A stretch of DNA of 64,000 nt, from the NCBI RefSeq assembly GCF_011043545.1, contig NZ_JAAKGP010000014.1, forward strand, positions 23,869-87,868, in the 5' to 3' direction. Source of the DNA: Rhodobacter sp. SGA-6-6 (GTDB taxonomy: Bacteria; Pseudomonadota; Alphaproteobacteria; Rhodobacterales; Rhodobacteraceae). The position numbers and the translations under genes are program-made. The notes under the pieces were generated by a model that was not told the DNA's origin, did not search any database, and was given only the letters and a program-made list of their open reading frames with translations. Numbering within the stretch: the stretch's first letter is position 1; the number at the start of each line of letters is the position of its first letter. This document shows positions 31,154 through 39,624 of the stretch, piece after piece.

Positions 31154-32371
31154 ATGGGTGTAGTGACGACCGTCCGGGGCGAGCCGAACCTGCCGCGCTA
31201 TTTCGCCGCGGTGTTCGAGGTCGCATCGCAGCTGGCCGAGGGCCGGCTGGACTTCGTTTTCGCCGATGGCCGCCGGTTCCGCTGCGAGGGCAAGGCCCCG
31301 GGCGAGGCGGCCGAGATCGTGGTGAAGAACCCCGACCTCTTCGCCCGCATGGTGCGCGAGGGCGAACTCGGCTTCTGCGAGGCCTATCTGGACGGCTGGT
31401 GGGAGACCCCGGACCTGCAGGCCCTGCTCGACCTGGTGCTGCGGCCGGCCAACCTGGTGGTGGGCGACGGCTATCCCGGGCAGGCGCTGGTGCGGGCCTG
31501 GGAACGCTTCCGCTTCTGGCTGCAGGGCAACAGCAAGCGGCAGGCGAAGAAGAACATCGCCGCGCATTACGACCTGGGCAACGGGTTCTACCGGCTCTGG
31601 CTGGACGACAGCATGACCTATTCCTCGGCGATCTTCGCCTCGCCCCAGGACAGCCTGGAGGCGGCGCAGGAGCGCAAATACGCCTCGATGGTGGACCGAA
31701 TGGGGGTCGGCCCCGGCGACCACGTGCTGGAGATCGGCTGCGGCTGGGGCGGTTTCGCCGAATATGCCGCCGGCAAGCGCGGGCTGAAGGTGACGGCGCT
31801 GACGATCAGCCAGGCGCAGCACGATTTCGCGGTGGAGCGCATTGCCCGCGCCGGTCTGGCCGACCGGGTGGAGATCCGGCTGCAGGACTACCGCGACGAG
31901 ACCGGGCGCTACGACGGCATCGCCTCTATCGAGATGTTCGAGGCGGTGGGCGAGAAATACTGGCCCGCCTATTTCCGCACCCTGCACGACCGGCTGGAGC
32001 CGGGCCGCCGTGCCGTGCTGCAGGTGATCACCCTGGCCGAGGAACGCTGGGAAAGCTATCGCCGCAACGTCGACTTCATCCAGAAATACATCTTCCCCGG
32101 CGGGATGCTGCCCACCCCCCTGCGCCTGCGGGAAGAGGGGCTGCGGGCGGGCCTTGCCGTCCGCGACGCGATCACCTTCGGCGAAAGCTACAGCCTGACG
32201 CTGCGGCGCTGGCGCGAGACCTTCACCGCCCGCTGGGACGAGATCCGCCGCCTGGGCTTCGACGACCGCTTCCGCCGGATGTGGGATTTCTACCTGACCT
32301 CTTGCGCGGGGGCCTTCCACGGCGGAAACTGCGACGTGACGCAGATCACCTTCAGCCGACCGGACCCCTGA
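31154..32371 (+). CDS. cfa: Cyclopropane-fatty-acyl-phospholipid synthase
   Basis: 405-aa SAM-dependent lipid-modifying enzyme of the Cfa/CmaA family, which adds a methylene (or methyl) group to unsaturated acyl chains in membrane phospholipids. NIAAHYDLGNGFYRLWLDDSMTYSSAIF is the diagnostic block, and the SAM motif is VLEIGCGWGGFAEYA (about 190-204). FPGGMLPT and the C-terminal CAGAFHGG loop are typical. The GAACG before the ATG is a weak ribosome site. It is directly followed by trgA and trgB, so cell-envelope modification and tellurite resistance are co-expressed. Confidence 0.92.
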   Translation: MGVVTTVRGEPNLPRYFAAVFEVASQLAEGRLDFVFADGRRFRCEGKAPGEAAEIVVKNPDLFARMVREGELGFCEAYLDGWWETPDLQALLDLVLRPANLVVGDGYPGQALVRAWERFRFWLQGNSKRQAKKNIAAHYDLGNGFYRLWLDDSMTYSSAIFASPQDSLEAAQERKYASMVDRMGVGPGDHVLEIGCGWGGFAEYAAGKRGLKVTALTISQAQHDFAVERIARAGLADRVEIRLQDYRDETGRYDGIASIEMFEAVGEKYWPAYFRTLHDRLEPGRRAVLQVITLAEERWESYRRNVDFIQKYIFPGGMLPTPLRLREEGLRAGLAVRDAITFGESYSLTLRRWRETFTARWDEIRRLGFDDRFRRMWDFYLTSCAGAFHGGNCDVTQITFSRPDP

Positions 32372-32812
32372 ATGCCGACCACAGCCAAGCTCGTCGCCGC
32401 CGTCCTCTTCGCTCTGATCGGCTGGCTGGCGGCCAATGCCCATGTGCCGGCGCTGGGCGAGAATGCCGCCATCGGCTGGTTCCGCGAGATCACCGCGCTG
32501 ATCGGGCTTCTGGTCGGCTGGCGCACCATGGGGTCGCTGGTCGGGCAGGGCTATGCCGATGCGGTGGGGGCCGGCCTGCGCAGCTCGGTCACGCTGGTGT
32601 TCTTCGCGCTGCTGCTGTTCTCGACCTGGCTGATGTTTGGCCAGACCCAGAAGATGGCCTATGACGGGCCGATGGAGGCGGTGCTGGGCGTTTTCGACTT
32701 CATGCTGCAACAGGGCCGCAAGATGCTGGTGCCCGGCGTGCTGGGGGTGCTGGTGATCGGCGGCGCGCTGGCCGGCGTGCTGACGGAATGGGCCGCGCGG
32801 CGCTGGCGGTGA
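32372..32812 (+). CDS. trgA: Tellurium-resistance protein TrgA
   Basis: 146-aa membrane protein with four hydrophobic helices. Sequence such as VLFALIGWLAANAHVPAL, GWFREITALIGLLVGWRTMG and the following trgB gene match TrgA, first described with TrgB at the tellurite-resistance locus of Rhodobacter sphaeroides. The ATG overlaps neither neighbour but starts one base after the cfa stop. The biochemical role is unknown. Confidence 0.85.
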   Translation: MPTTAKLVAAVLFALIGWLAANAHVPALGENAAIGWFREITALIGLLVGWRTMGSLVGQGYADAVGAGLRSSVTLVFFALLLFSTWLMFGQTQKMAYDGPMEAVLGVFDFMLQQGRKMLVPGVLGVLVIGGALAGVLTEWAARRWR

Positions 32813-32814
32813 GC

Positions 32815-33708
32815 ATGTCCCCCGAACTGGAAGCCCTGGTGCGGGGCGAGGCGCCCGCCGAGGCGGAGGCGCGGCTGGCCTTCTGGCGGGCGGCGACCGG
32901 CGGGCTGGCCGCCCCGGATGCCGCGGTGGAACTGCGGCTCGCGGCCGACATCGTGGCGCTTTACGGCAAGGTCCCGGCCGAGCGGCTGCGGGCGCGGCGC
33001 GGGTCGATGCTGGTGCGCGCCGCCTCGGCGCTGCGGGCGGCGGAGAGCCCGGCACCGCAGGGGCTGCGCCGGGCGGCGGGGCCGGCGGATTTCTCCCGCA
33101 GCGGGCTGCAGGTGCCCTTCGCCGGCTTCTTCTCGACCGAGGTCTTCGACCTGCGCTTCCGCCGCTTCGACGGCACGCAAAGCCCGGTGCTGTCGCGCGA
33201 GGTCTTCATCGGCGCCGATGCGGTGACGGTGCTGCCCTGGGACCCGGTCCGCGACCGGGTGCTGGTGGTGGAGCAGATCCGCACTGGGCCGCTGGCGCGC
33301 GGCGAGGCCAATCCCTGGCAGCTGGAGCCGGTGGCCGGCCGCATCGACGCCGGCGAGACGCCGGAGCAGGCGGCGCGGCGCGAGGCGCTGGAGGAGGCGG
33401 GCCTCGTCCTCGGCCCGCTGGAGAAGGTGGCGGAATATTATCCAACCACCTCGGCCTTCTCGGAATACCTTTACTCCTACGTCGCGCCCTGCGACCTGCC
33501 GGACGGGGCGGCGGGGGTATTCGGCCTGGCCGAGGAGGCCGAGGACATCCGCGGCCATCTGGTGGATTTCGCCGACCTGGTGGCGCGGATGGATGCGGGC
33601 GAGTTGGGCAATGCGCCGATGATCCTGACGCTGCACTGGCTGATCCGCCACCGCGACCGGCTGCGGGCCGAAGCGGCGGCGACCGGCGGAGGCCGGTCGG
33701 CAATTTGA
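32815..33708 (+). CDS. trgB: TrgB, NUDIX hydrolase linked to tellurite resistance
   Basis: 297-aa protein with a helical N-terminal part (about 1-95) and a NUDIX domain. The Nudix box is complete: GRIDAGE, seven residues, REALEEAG. The upstream strand AVTVLPWDPVRDRVLVVEQIRTG resembles ADP-ribose pyrophosphatases. The start at MSPELEAL lies 2 bp after the trgA stop. Cfa-TrgA-TrgB act as one unit. The substrate (ADP-ribose or another nucleoside diphosphate derivative) is inferred from the strand before the box. Confidence 0.88.
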   Translation: MSPELEALVRGEAPAEAEARLAFWRAATGGLAAPDAAVELRLAADIVALYGKVPAERLRARRGSMLVRAASALRAAESPAPQGLRRAAGPADFSRSGLQVPFAGFFSTEVFDLRFRRFDGTQSPVLSREVFIGADAVTVLPWDPVRDRVLVVEQIRTGPLARGEANPWQLEPVAGRIDAGETPEQAARREALEEAGLVLGPLEKVAEYYPTTSAFSEYLYSYVAPCDLPDGAAGVFGLAEEAEDIRGHLVDFADLVARMDAGELGNAPMILTLHWLIRHRDRLRAEAAATGGGRSAI

Positions 33709-33721
33709 TCACATCTTGATT
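33702..33721 (+). promoter_or_regulatory. Putative GntR operator before the GntR gene
   Basis: AATTTGATCACAT followed by TTGATT. The first 10 bases equal one arm plus the centre of the palindrome AATTTGATCAAATT at 46629, in front of the class III aminotransferase. It overlaps the trgB stop and lies about 60 bp before the regulator's start. Confidence 0.5.
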
Positions 33722-33778
33722 GTGCCGCGCCGAGGGGCAAGACTGGCCGCCAGCCCGGAGGGCAGCTTGGGGGGCGCG

Positions 33779-34480
33779 ATGAACGCGGGCAGCGGAACCA
33801 GAGCCATGGCGGAGGGCGGCGCGGGCGGGCGCGACCGCAAGGTGCCCTCGCACGAGGTCACCTATGCCCGCCTGCGCGACATGATCCTTTACGGCCATCT
33901 CGCCCCCGGCCAGCCGGTGACGATCCAGGGCCTGATCCAGGACCTCGGCGCCGGCATGACCCCGGTGCGCGAGGCGATCCGCCGGCTGACCGCCGAGGGG
34001 GCGCTGCTGCCGCAGGGCAACCGCCGGGTGGCGGTGCCGCCGATGACGCTCGCCATGCTGGACCAGGTGGCCTTCGCCCGGCTGGCGATCGAGCCGAAGC
34101 TGGCCGAACTGGCCGCCGCCCATCTGACCCCGGCGCTGATCGACCGGCTGGAGGCGGCGGATGCCGAGGTCAACCGCGCCATCGGCACCGGCAATATCCC
34201 GGCCTATCTGGCCGCCAACCATGCCTTCCATTTCGCGCTTTACGAGGCCTCCGAGGCGCCGGTGCTGGTGGACATGGCGCGGTCGCTGTGGCTGCGGGCG
34301 GGGCCGAGCCTGCGGGCGGTGATCGGCCGCTACGGCCGCGCGGCGATGCCCGACCGCCATTCCGAGGCGCTGGAGGCGATGCGCCGGGGCGATGCCGCCG
34401 CGGTGGCCCAGGCGGTGGAGCGCGACATCCAGCAGGGTGTGGACCATGTGCGCCAGGCCCTGGCGGAAGCGCCGGACTGA
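33779..34480 (+). CDS. GntR-family (FadR/FCD) transcriptional regulator
   Basis: 233-aa regulator. The winged helix-turn-helix (about 25-90) contains TYARLRDMILYGHLAPGQ and GMTPVREAIRRLTAEG. The C-terminal FCD ligand domain (about 100-225) has FARLAIEPKLAELAA, NHAFHFALYEAS and HSEALEAMRRGDAAAV, whose His and acidic residues usually bind a metal and an acid ligand. The start at MNAGSG is the best supported; an earlier start at 33716 is possible. A TTGATCA site precedes the gene and recurs before the aminotransferase at 46719, suggesting autoregulation and control of that gene. Confidence 0.88.
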   Translation: MNAGSGTRAMAEGGAGGRDRKVPSHEVTYARLRDMILYGHLAPGQPVTIQGLIQDLGAGMTPVREAIRRLTAEGALLPQGNRRVAVPPMTLAMLDQVAFARLAIEPKLAELAAAHLTPALIDRLEAADAEVNRAIGTGNIPAYLAANHAFHFALYEASEAPVLVDMARSLWLRAGPSLRAVIGRYGRAAMPDRHSEALEAMRRGDAAAVAQAVERDIQQGVDHVRQALAEAPD

Positions 34481-34614
34481 ACCGCCGCCATATTGCGCGG
34501 CTTGCGCCGCAAGCCTTTCCTCTCGTCGTCGCGCCTTCGCGCTCCTCCTCGGCGCCGGGGGTTCCACCCCCGGAGTATTTGGACCAAGGTGAAATGGCGG
34601 GGCCGCGAGGGCGG
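34481..34614. repeat. Degenerate intergenic palindrome between convergent genes
   Basis: Contains GCCGGGGGTTCCACCCCCGG and GAGTATTTGGACCAAGGTGAAAT after CGCAAGCC. It has the same order of elements (CGCAAGCC, G-rich hairpin, GATATTT-like) as the 165-bp repeats but is diverged and lacks the AGAAAGAGG stem. Confidence 0.45.
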
Positions 34615-35259
34615 TCAGACGGGGGCGGGTGTCGTGGCCTGCGGCGCCGCAGGCCGATCCAGCGGGCCGAGGACGGAGTCGAAGAAGCTGTAGCAGGCGT
34701 CCCGCGCCGCCTCGCGCGACAGCATGGTCTTGTCGATCCCTTGTTCCAGCCAGAGCCCGTCCGACAGCGCCACGAACAGCACCGCCACCGCCCGGGCGTC
34801 CAGCTTGCGGCCGCGGGCTTCGGCCTCGGCTGCAACGGCGCGCTCGACGGTGGCCAGCAGGTCCAGGTAGCGTTGGCGGTGGACCTCGCGCAGTTCGGGG
34901 TTGTTGGCGATCTCGCCCCAGAGCGCCAGCCAGATCCGCAAGCTGTCGGGGTTGAACACCGCGGGGTCGAAGTTGGCGTCCACCAGCGTCGCCAGATCGG
35001 GCTCCGGCCGGCCCTCGGGCGCGACCACGGCGGTGAAGCGGTCATACATCGTGGCATAGACCGCGGCGAGAAGCCCGTTCTTCGAGCCGAAGTGATGGGT
35101 GATCAGCCCGCGCGAGGCATTGGCCTCGCGGCAGATGTTGTCCACGGTGAAGGCGGTGATGCCGCCGCGGGCCAGACAGGCGAGGCCGGCCTCGACCAGC
35201 ATCGCGCCTCGGGTCTCGCTGGAGTAGCGGCGGTAGCGGGGGCCTTCGGGTTTGGTCAT
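34615..35259 (-). CDS. TetR-family regulator (BetI-like)
   Basis: 214-aa repressor. The N-terminal helix-turn-helix is TVDNICREANASRGLITHHFGSK (about 38-60), and the C-terminal segment DGLWLEQGIDK is characteristic of the BetI branch, whose founding member responds to choline. It is the last gene of the leftward CocE/ABC unit, 48 bp after the binding-protein gene. It is the best candidate to bind the paired operators at 42604 and 42680. The ligand is probably the imported compound or a metabolite of it. Confidence 0.88.
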   Translation of the reverse strand: MTKPEGPRYRRYSSETRGAMLVEAGLACLARGGITAFTVDNICREANASRGLITHHFGSKNGLLAAVYATMYDRFTAVVAPEGRPEPDLATLVDANFDPAVFNPDSLRIWLALWGEIANNPELREVHRQRYLDLLATVERAVAAEAEARGRKLDARAVAVLFVALSDGLWLEQGIDKTMLSREAARDACYSFFDSVLGPLDRPAAPQATTPAPV

Positions 35260-35307
35260 GCGGGGCCTTTGTCGGGGGGCGCGGGAGGTGTCCGCGCCCC
35301 GGTTGGG

Positions 35308-36858
35308 TCAGCTTGCGGTGAAGCGCGTCGGGTCGGGGTGGCCGTCGGGCAGGATCACCGGCTTCAGGTTGGCGTCGTGAATCGCAAGATAAGGCTCGAA
35401 GCAGATGAAGATGAAGCCCCCGGAGTCCTCCATCAGGTCCTCCATGCGGTGGAACATCTCCGCCCGCGCGGTTTCGTCCTGTTCGGTCAGGGATTTCTGG
35501 TAGAGCTCCTCGTATTCCGCACTGTCGAAGAAGGACCAGTTGTAGATGCCGATCTGGTCGGGGCGGAACCAGACCAGGTTCTCGGTCGGGTCCACCCCGC
35601 CGGCGAAGTTCATCAGCACCAGCTCGATCGACTTGTAGCCCTCGCCCTGGGTCTTGTCGCCGAGCGCCCAATAGGCGGCGTCCTCGGTCGGCTGGATCTC
35701 GATGGTGATCCCGGCCTCGGCCAGGCTGGCCTGGATGATCTGCGCGGTGGCGAGCGACACCGAATCCGGCGTGCAGTAGAGGTTCAGGGTCAGCCCCTCG
35801 GCCCCGGCCTCGGACAGCAGCGCCTGCGCCTTGGCGACATCGCGGGTGGCGATCTTGTTGGCGGGCCGGGAATAGGGGGTGCCGGGCTGGATCACCCCGG
35901 TGGACCGCTCGGTCAGCCCGCCATAGGCGCCCTGCAGCACCGCCTCGCCGTCATAGGCATACTGGATCGCCTGGCGGACGCGCAGGTCCTTCAGCGGCTC
36001 CGCGTTCATGTTGATGGTCAGCCAGACATAGCGGGTGGAGGCGGCCTCGATCAGGGCGGAGCCCTCGGGCGGGTTGGCCTTCAGGTCGGCGGCCGAGGCG
36101 ACGGCGACGCGGGTGAAGTCGAAGGCATCGGCCTCGTAGGCCAGAAGCGCGGCCTGGTCGTCGGTGACGATGTAGATCTCCACCGTGTCGAACTGCGGCT
36201 TCTCCAGCGGCCAGTCGGGGTTGCGCTTCAGCGTGACCTTGGCGTTCTGCTCCCAGGCATCGAAGAGATAGGGCCCGCATTGCGCCGGCATCTCGGTGGT
36301 GAAGCTGCCGCCCGCGGCCTCGGTCGCCGCCTTGCAGACCAGATGGCCGCCGTAATAGGGCAGCGCGATCACCTCGAAGGGCTTGAAGGCCTCGGTCAGG
36401 TGCAGGATGCCGGACTTCTCGCCCGTCACCTCGACATGGTCGAGCTTCTCGAACTGGTAGGCCCAGGCGGAGTCCGACCCCTTGATCCGCTCGAAGGAAT
36501 ATTTCACGTCCTCGGCGGTGACCGGGCCGAAATCGCCGGTCCATTTCAGCCCGTCGTGCAGGCTGAAGGCCAGCGTGGTGGGGCTGGTCCATTCGTATTC
36601 CTTCGCGGCGTAGGGGACGACCTGATGCCCCTCGCGCATGTCGGGGATGCGGCAGAGGGTGACGGTGCACATCCGCGGGATGATGTCGTCCAGCTCGCCG
36701 ATCTCGCCGAAGGGGTCGAGGACCTGGAAGTCCGAGGTGACGCGGATGCGCAACGTGCTGCCATCCGCCGCCCAGGCGAGTTTCGGCGCGCTGGCCAGCG
36801 TGGCAAGGAAGGCGCCCCCGGCTGCAAGGAAGCCGCGGCGGTCGGTGCTCCAGTTCAT
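35308..36858 (-). CDS. Dpp/Opp-type ABC transporter substrate-binding protein
   Basis: 516-aa periplasmic binding protein of family 5 (peptides, opines and other amines). A twin-arginine signal starts STDRRGFLAAGGAFLATLASAPKLAWA, so export is by Tat. DGLKWTGDFGPVTAEDVKYSFERI is the family block, followed by the long two-lobed domain. The start codon overlaps the stop of the upstream ATPase gene by 4 bp. Fifth gene of the unit, completing a full importer with two ATPases and two permeases. Confidence 0.92.
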   Translation of the reverse strand: MNWSTDRRGFLAAGGAFLATLASAPKLAWAADGSTLRIRVTSDFQVLDPFGEIGELDDIIPRMCTVTLCRIPDMREGHQVVPYAAKEYEWTSPTTLAFSLHDGLKWTGDFGPVTAEDVKYSFERIKGSDSAWAYQFEKLDHVEVTGEKSGILHLTEAFKPFEVIALPYYGGHLVCKAATEAAGGSFTTEMPAQCGPYLFDAWEQNAKVTLKRNPDWPLEKPQFDTVEIYIVTDDQAALLAYEADAFDFTRVAVASAADLKANPPEGSALIEAASTRYVWLTINMNAEPLKDLRVRQAIQYAYDGEAVLQGAYGGLTERSTGVIQPGTPYSRPANKIATRDVAKAQALLSEAGAEGLTLNLYCTPDSVSLATAQIIQASLAEAGITIEIQPTEDAAYWALGDKTQGEGYKSIELVLMNFAGGVDPTENLVWFRPDQIGIYNWSFFDSAEYEELYQKSLTEQDETARAEMFHRMEDLMEDSGGFIFICFEPYLAIHDANLKPVILPDGHPDPTRFTAS

Positions 36859-37823
36859 GTCGGTGTCCTCTCCGTTGTGTCTTGCCCGGCAAGGTGGCAG
36901 CGCAGGGACCGGCCGGGGGCGATCTCGCGCAAGATGGGGGCTTCGCTGCGGCAACGGGCCACGGCCAGCGGGCAGCGGGTGTGGAAGACGCAGCCTGAGG
37001 GGCGGCGCAGCAGGCCCGGGATCTCGCCCCGGATCGCCAGGTCGGCGCGGCGGCGGCGCGGGTCGGGGTCGGGCTCGGACGCGATCAGGCTGGCGGTGTA
37101 GGGGTGCAGCGGCCGGGCGAAGACCTCGGCCGCCGGTCCGGTCTCGACGAGCCGGCCGAGGTAGAGGACGGCGATGCGGTCGGCGGTGTGGCGCAGCACC
37201 GAAAGGTTGTGGGTGATGACCAGGAAGGCGAGGCCGCGGTCGCGCTTCAGGTCCGCCATCAGGTTCAGGATGTCGCCCTGGATCGAGACATCGAGGCCCG
37301 CGGTGGGTTCGTCGGCGATCACCAGCGCCGGGTTCAGCGCCAGCGCCCGGGCGGCGCAGACCCGCCGCGCCTGCCCGCCGGACAGTTCGTGCGGATAGCG
37401 CGCGGCCAGCGCCGGGGGCAGGCCGACGCGGGCCAGCAGGTCCGCGGCGCTGGCGCGCTCGGCCTTCGGGATGCGGTGGATCGCATAGGGCTCAATGATC
37501 GCCGCCCCCACCTGCATCCGCGGCGACAGCGAGGCCACCGGGTCCTGGAACATCATCGCCGTGCCCCGGCGCAGCCCGGCTTCGGTCAGGGCCGCGCCCC
37601 GGAACCGCAGCGTCCCAGTGGCGGGCACCAGCCCCAGCATGGCGCGGGCCAGCGTGGTCTTGCCCGAGCCGCTTTCGCCGACCAGTCCGAAGGTCTCGCC
37701 CGGGTTCAGCTCGAAGGAGATGCCTTCGAGGATGTTGAGCCGCGGCGGCTTGCCGAAGGGGATCAGCCCGCCGGGCAGCTGCATGTCGACCCGCAGGTCC
37801 TCGACTTGATAAAGCGCGGTCAT
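36855..37823 (-). CDS. Dpp/Opp-type ABC transporter ATP-binding protein (DppF-like)
   Basis: 322-aa ATPase. Walker A is GESGSGKTT, the signature LSGGQARR, and Walker B LVIADEPTAGLD, with the H loop VITHNLSV. The C-terminal oligopeptide-type tail contains CVFHTRCPLAVARC, the cysteine cluster of this family. The signature reads SGGQARRV where most have SGGQRQRV. Overlaps both neighbours by 4 bp. Confidence 0.92.
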   Translation of the reverse strand: MTALYQVEDLRVDMQLPGGLIPFGKPPRLNILEGISFELNPGETFGLVGESGSGKTTLARAMLGLVPATGTLRFRGAALTEAGLRRGTAMMFQDPVASLSPRMQVGAAIIEPYAIHRIPKAERASAADLLARVGLPPALAARYPHELSGGQARRVCAARALALNPALVIADEPTAGLDVSIQGDILNLMADLKRDRGLAFLVITHNLSVLRHTADRIAVLYLGRLVETGPAAEVFARPLHPYTASLIASEPDPDPRRRRADLAIRGEIPGLLRRPSGCVFHTRCPLAVARCRSEAPILREIAPGRSLRCHLAGQDTTERTPT

Positions 37824-38764
37824 GGCCGCACCCGGTGGCAGAGCGCGGCATGGGTCGGGCTGACCCGCACCCGCGGCGGCGGCACGGCGCAGTCCGGCCC
37901 GGCCTGCGGGCAGCGGGCGGCGAAGGCGCAGCCCGGCGGCGGGGCGGTCAGGTCGGGCAGGCGGCCGGGGATGGTGGGCAGCCGCTCCACCCGCCCGGCG
38001 ATATGGGCCGGGTCGCAGGCGATCAGCGCCCGGGTATAGGGGTGGCGGGGATCGTGGTGGATCTCGTCGGTGGTGCCCTCTTCGACCACCTCGCCGGCAT
38101 ACATGACATAGACCCGGTCGCAGAGTTCCCCCACCACGCCGAGGTGATGGGTGACGATGACGATGGCGCCATGGTGGTCCTGCCGTAGCTCGCGCAACAG
38201 ATGGATGATCTGCGCCTCCATCGTCACGTCCAGCGCCGTGGTCGGTTCGTCGGCCACCAGCAGGGCAGGGCGCATCAGCAGAGCGGCGGCGATGGCGGCG
38301 CGCTGGCGCATCCCGCCCGAAAGCTCGTGCATGTAGCGGCGGAGCGCCAGTTGGGGGTCCGGCAGGCCGACGCGGGCCAGCATGGCGGCGGCGCGGGCGC
38401 GCTTTTCGGCCTTGGGGGCGGGAAGGCGGTGCTGGAAATCGACCAGCTGCTCGCCCAAAGTCAGCACCGGGTTGAAGGCGGTCATCGGGTCCTGGAACAC
38501 CATCGCCACCCGGTCGCCGCGGATCGCCCGCCGCGCGGTTTCGGGCAGGGCGACCAGATCGCGGCCCTCGACCTCCACCCTGCCGGAGACCCGGGCCTCC
38601 GGCGCGGGCAGGCCGATCAGCGCCGAGGCGAGGGTGGACTTGCCGCAGCCGGATTCGCCGACGATGCCGACCACCTCGCCCGCCGCCGCGGTCAGGCTGG
38701 CGCCGCGCAGGGCCTGGACCGGGCCGTAGGAGATGCGCAGGTCGGTGACGTTGAGGACGGTCAT
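37820..38764 (-). CDS. Dpp/Opp-type ABC transporter ATP-binding protein (DppD-like)
   Basis: 314-aa ATPase. Walker A is GESGCGKST, the signature LSGGMRQR, Walker B LLVADEPTTALD, and VTHHLGVV the H loop. The C-terminal CAFAARCPQAGPDC tail is the family's cysteine cluster. Start at MTVLNVTDLRISYG, overlapping the permease stop by 4 bp. Pairs with the DppF-like protein to drive the importer. Confidence 0.92.
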   Translation of the reverse strand: MTVLNVTDLRISYGPVQALRGASLTAAAGEVVGIVGESGCGKSTLASALIGLPAPEARVSGRVEVEGRDLVALPETARRAIRGDRVAMVFQDPMTAFNPVLTLGEQLVDFQHRLPAPKAEKRARAAAMLARVGLPDPQLALRRYMHELSGGMRQRAAIAAALLMRPALLVADEPTTALDVTMEAQIIHLLRELRQDHHGAIVIVTHHLGVVGELCDRVYVMYAGEVVEEGTTDEIHHDPRHPYTRALIACDPAHIAGRVERLPTIPGRLPDLTAPPPGCAFAARCPQAGPDCAVPPPRVRVSPTHAALCHRVRP

Positions 38765-39624
38765 CGCGGGCGCACCTTCAGCCGCGGGTCCAGCGCGTCG
38801 CGCAGGCCCTCGCCCAGGAAGGTGAAGCCGATGGTGGACAGCACCAGCGGCACCCCCGCCGCGGCCACCAGCACCGGCTGCTGGCGCAGCGAGGTATAGC
38901 CGTCGTAAAGGATGTTGCCCCAACTCGGCGTCGGCGGCTTGACCCCGAGGTTCAGGTAGGAGAGCCCCGCCTCCAGCATGATCACCACCGGCACGTCCAT
39001 CGACAGCACGATCACCAGCGGGCCGACCACGTTGGGCAGGAGGTGCCGCAGAAGGATGCGGGCGGGGCCGGCGCCCATCGTCCGCTCGGCCTGGATGAAG
39101 TCGGCGGCCTTCAGCGTCAGGGTCTGGGCGCGGATCAGCCTTGCGTAGCCGGGGATCGAGACCAGCACGATCACCAGGATCAGCGTCGCCGTGCCGGGGC
39201 CGAGCACGGTGATCACCGCCAGCGCGAACATGATCATCGGCAGCGAGGAGAGCGAGTCGAAGACCAGCACCAAGAGCCCGTCCAGCCAGCGCGGCCCGTA
39301 GCCGGCGATCAGGCCGAGCACCAGCCCGATGGCGCCCGCGATCCCGGTCGAGGTCAGCGCGATGCCGAGCGCGGTGCGCGCGCCCCAGATCAGCCGCGAA
39401 AGCGTGTCGCGGCCAAGCTGGTCGGTCCCCGCCCAATGGGCCAGCGAGGGGTCCTGGAGCTTGTTCATCACATCCAGCTTCAGCGGATCGTAGGGCGAGA
39501 TCCAGGGCGCGAAGAGGGCCATCAGCAGGAAGGCCGCCACCAGCACCGCGCCGGTGCTGCCCATCGGCCCCAGCCGGGGCAGCCGCATCGGGCGGCGGAG
39601 GGGGGCGTCAGCCGCGGAAGACAT
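38761..39624 (-). CDS. Dpp/Opp-type ABC transporter permease (DppC-like)
   Basis: 287-aa inner-membrane permease. ALFAPWISPYDP and AGTDQLGRDTLSRLIWGART are the N-terminal OppC-type signature, and AERTMGAGPARILLRHLLPN is the EAA coupling loop. About six membrane helices. Overlaps the DppB-like gene by 17 bp, so the two are translationally coupled. Confidence 0.92.
   Translation of the reverse strand: MSSAADAPLRRPMRLPRLGPMGSTGAVLVAAFLLMALFAPWISPYDPLKLDVMNKLQDPSLAHWAGTDQLGRDTLSRLIWGARTALGIALTSTGIAGAIGLVLGLIAGYGPRWLDGLLVLVFDSLSSLPMIMFALAVITVLGPGTATLILVIVLVSIPGYARLIRAQTLTLKAADFIQAERTMGAGPARILLRHLLPNVVGPLVIVLSMDVPVVIMLEAGLSYLNLGVKPPTPSWGNILYDGYTSLRQQPVLVAAAGVPLVLSTIGFTFLGEGLRDALDPRLKVRPR

Noticed and set aside
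28164..31226. A 1,020-codon open frame on the minus strand
   Set aside because: It runs antisense to two well-supported genes and through a repeat. Long antisense frames are usual in high-GC DNA with strong third-position bias.
34288..37101. A 937-codon plus-strand frame over the TetR and binding-protein genes
   Set aside because: Shadow of conserved minus-strand genes.
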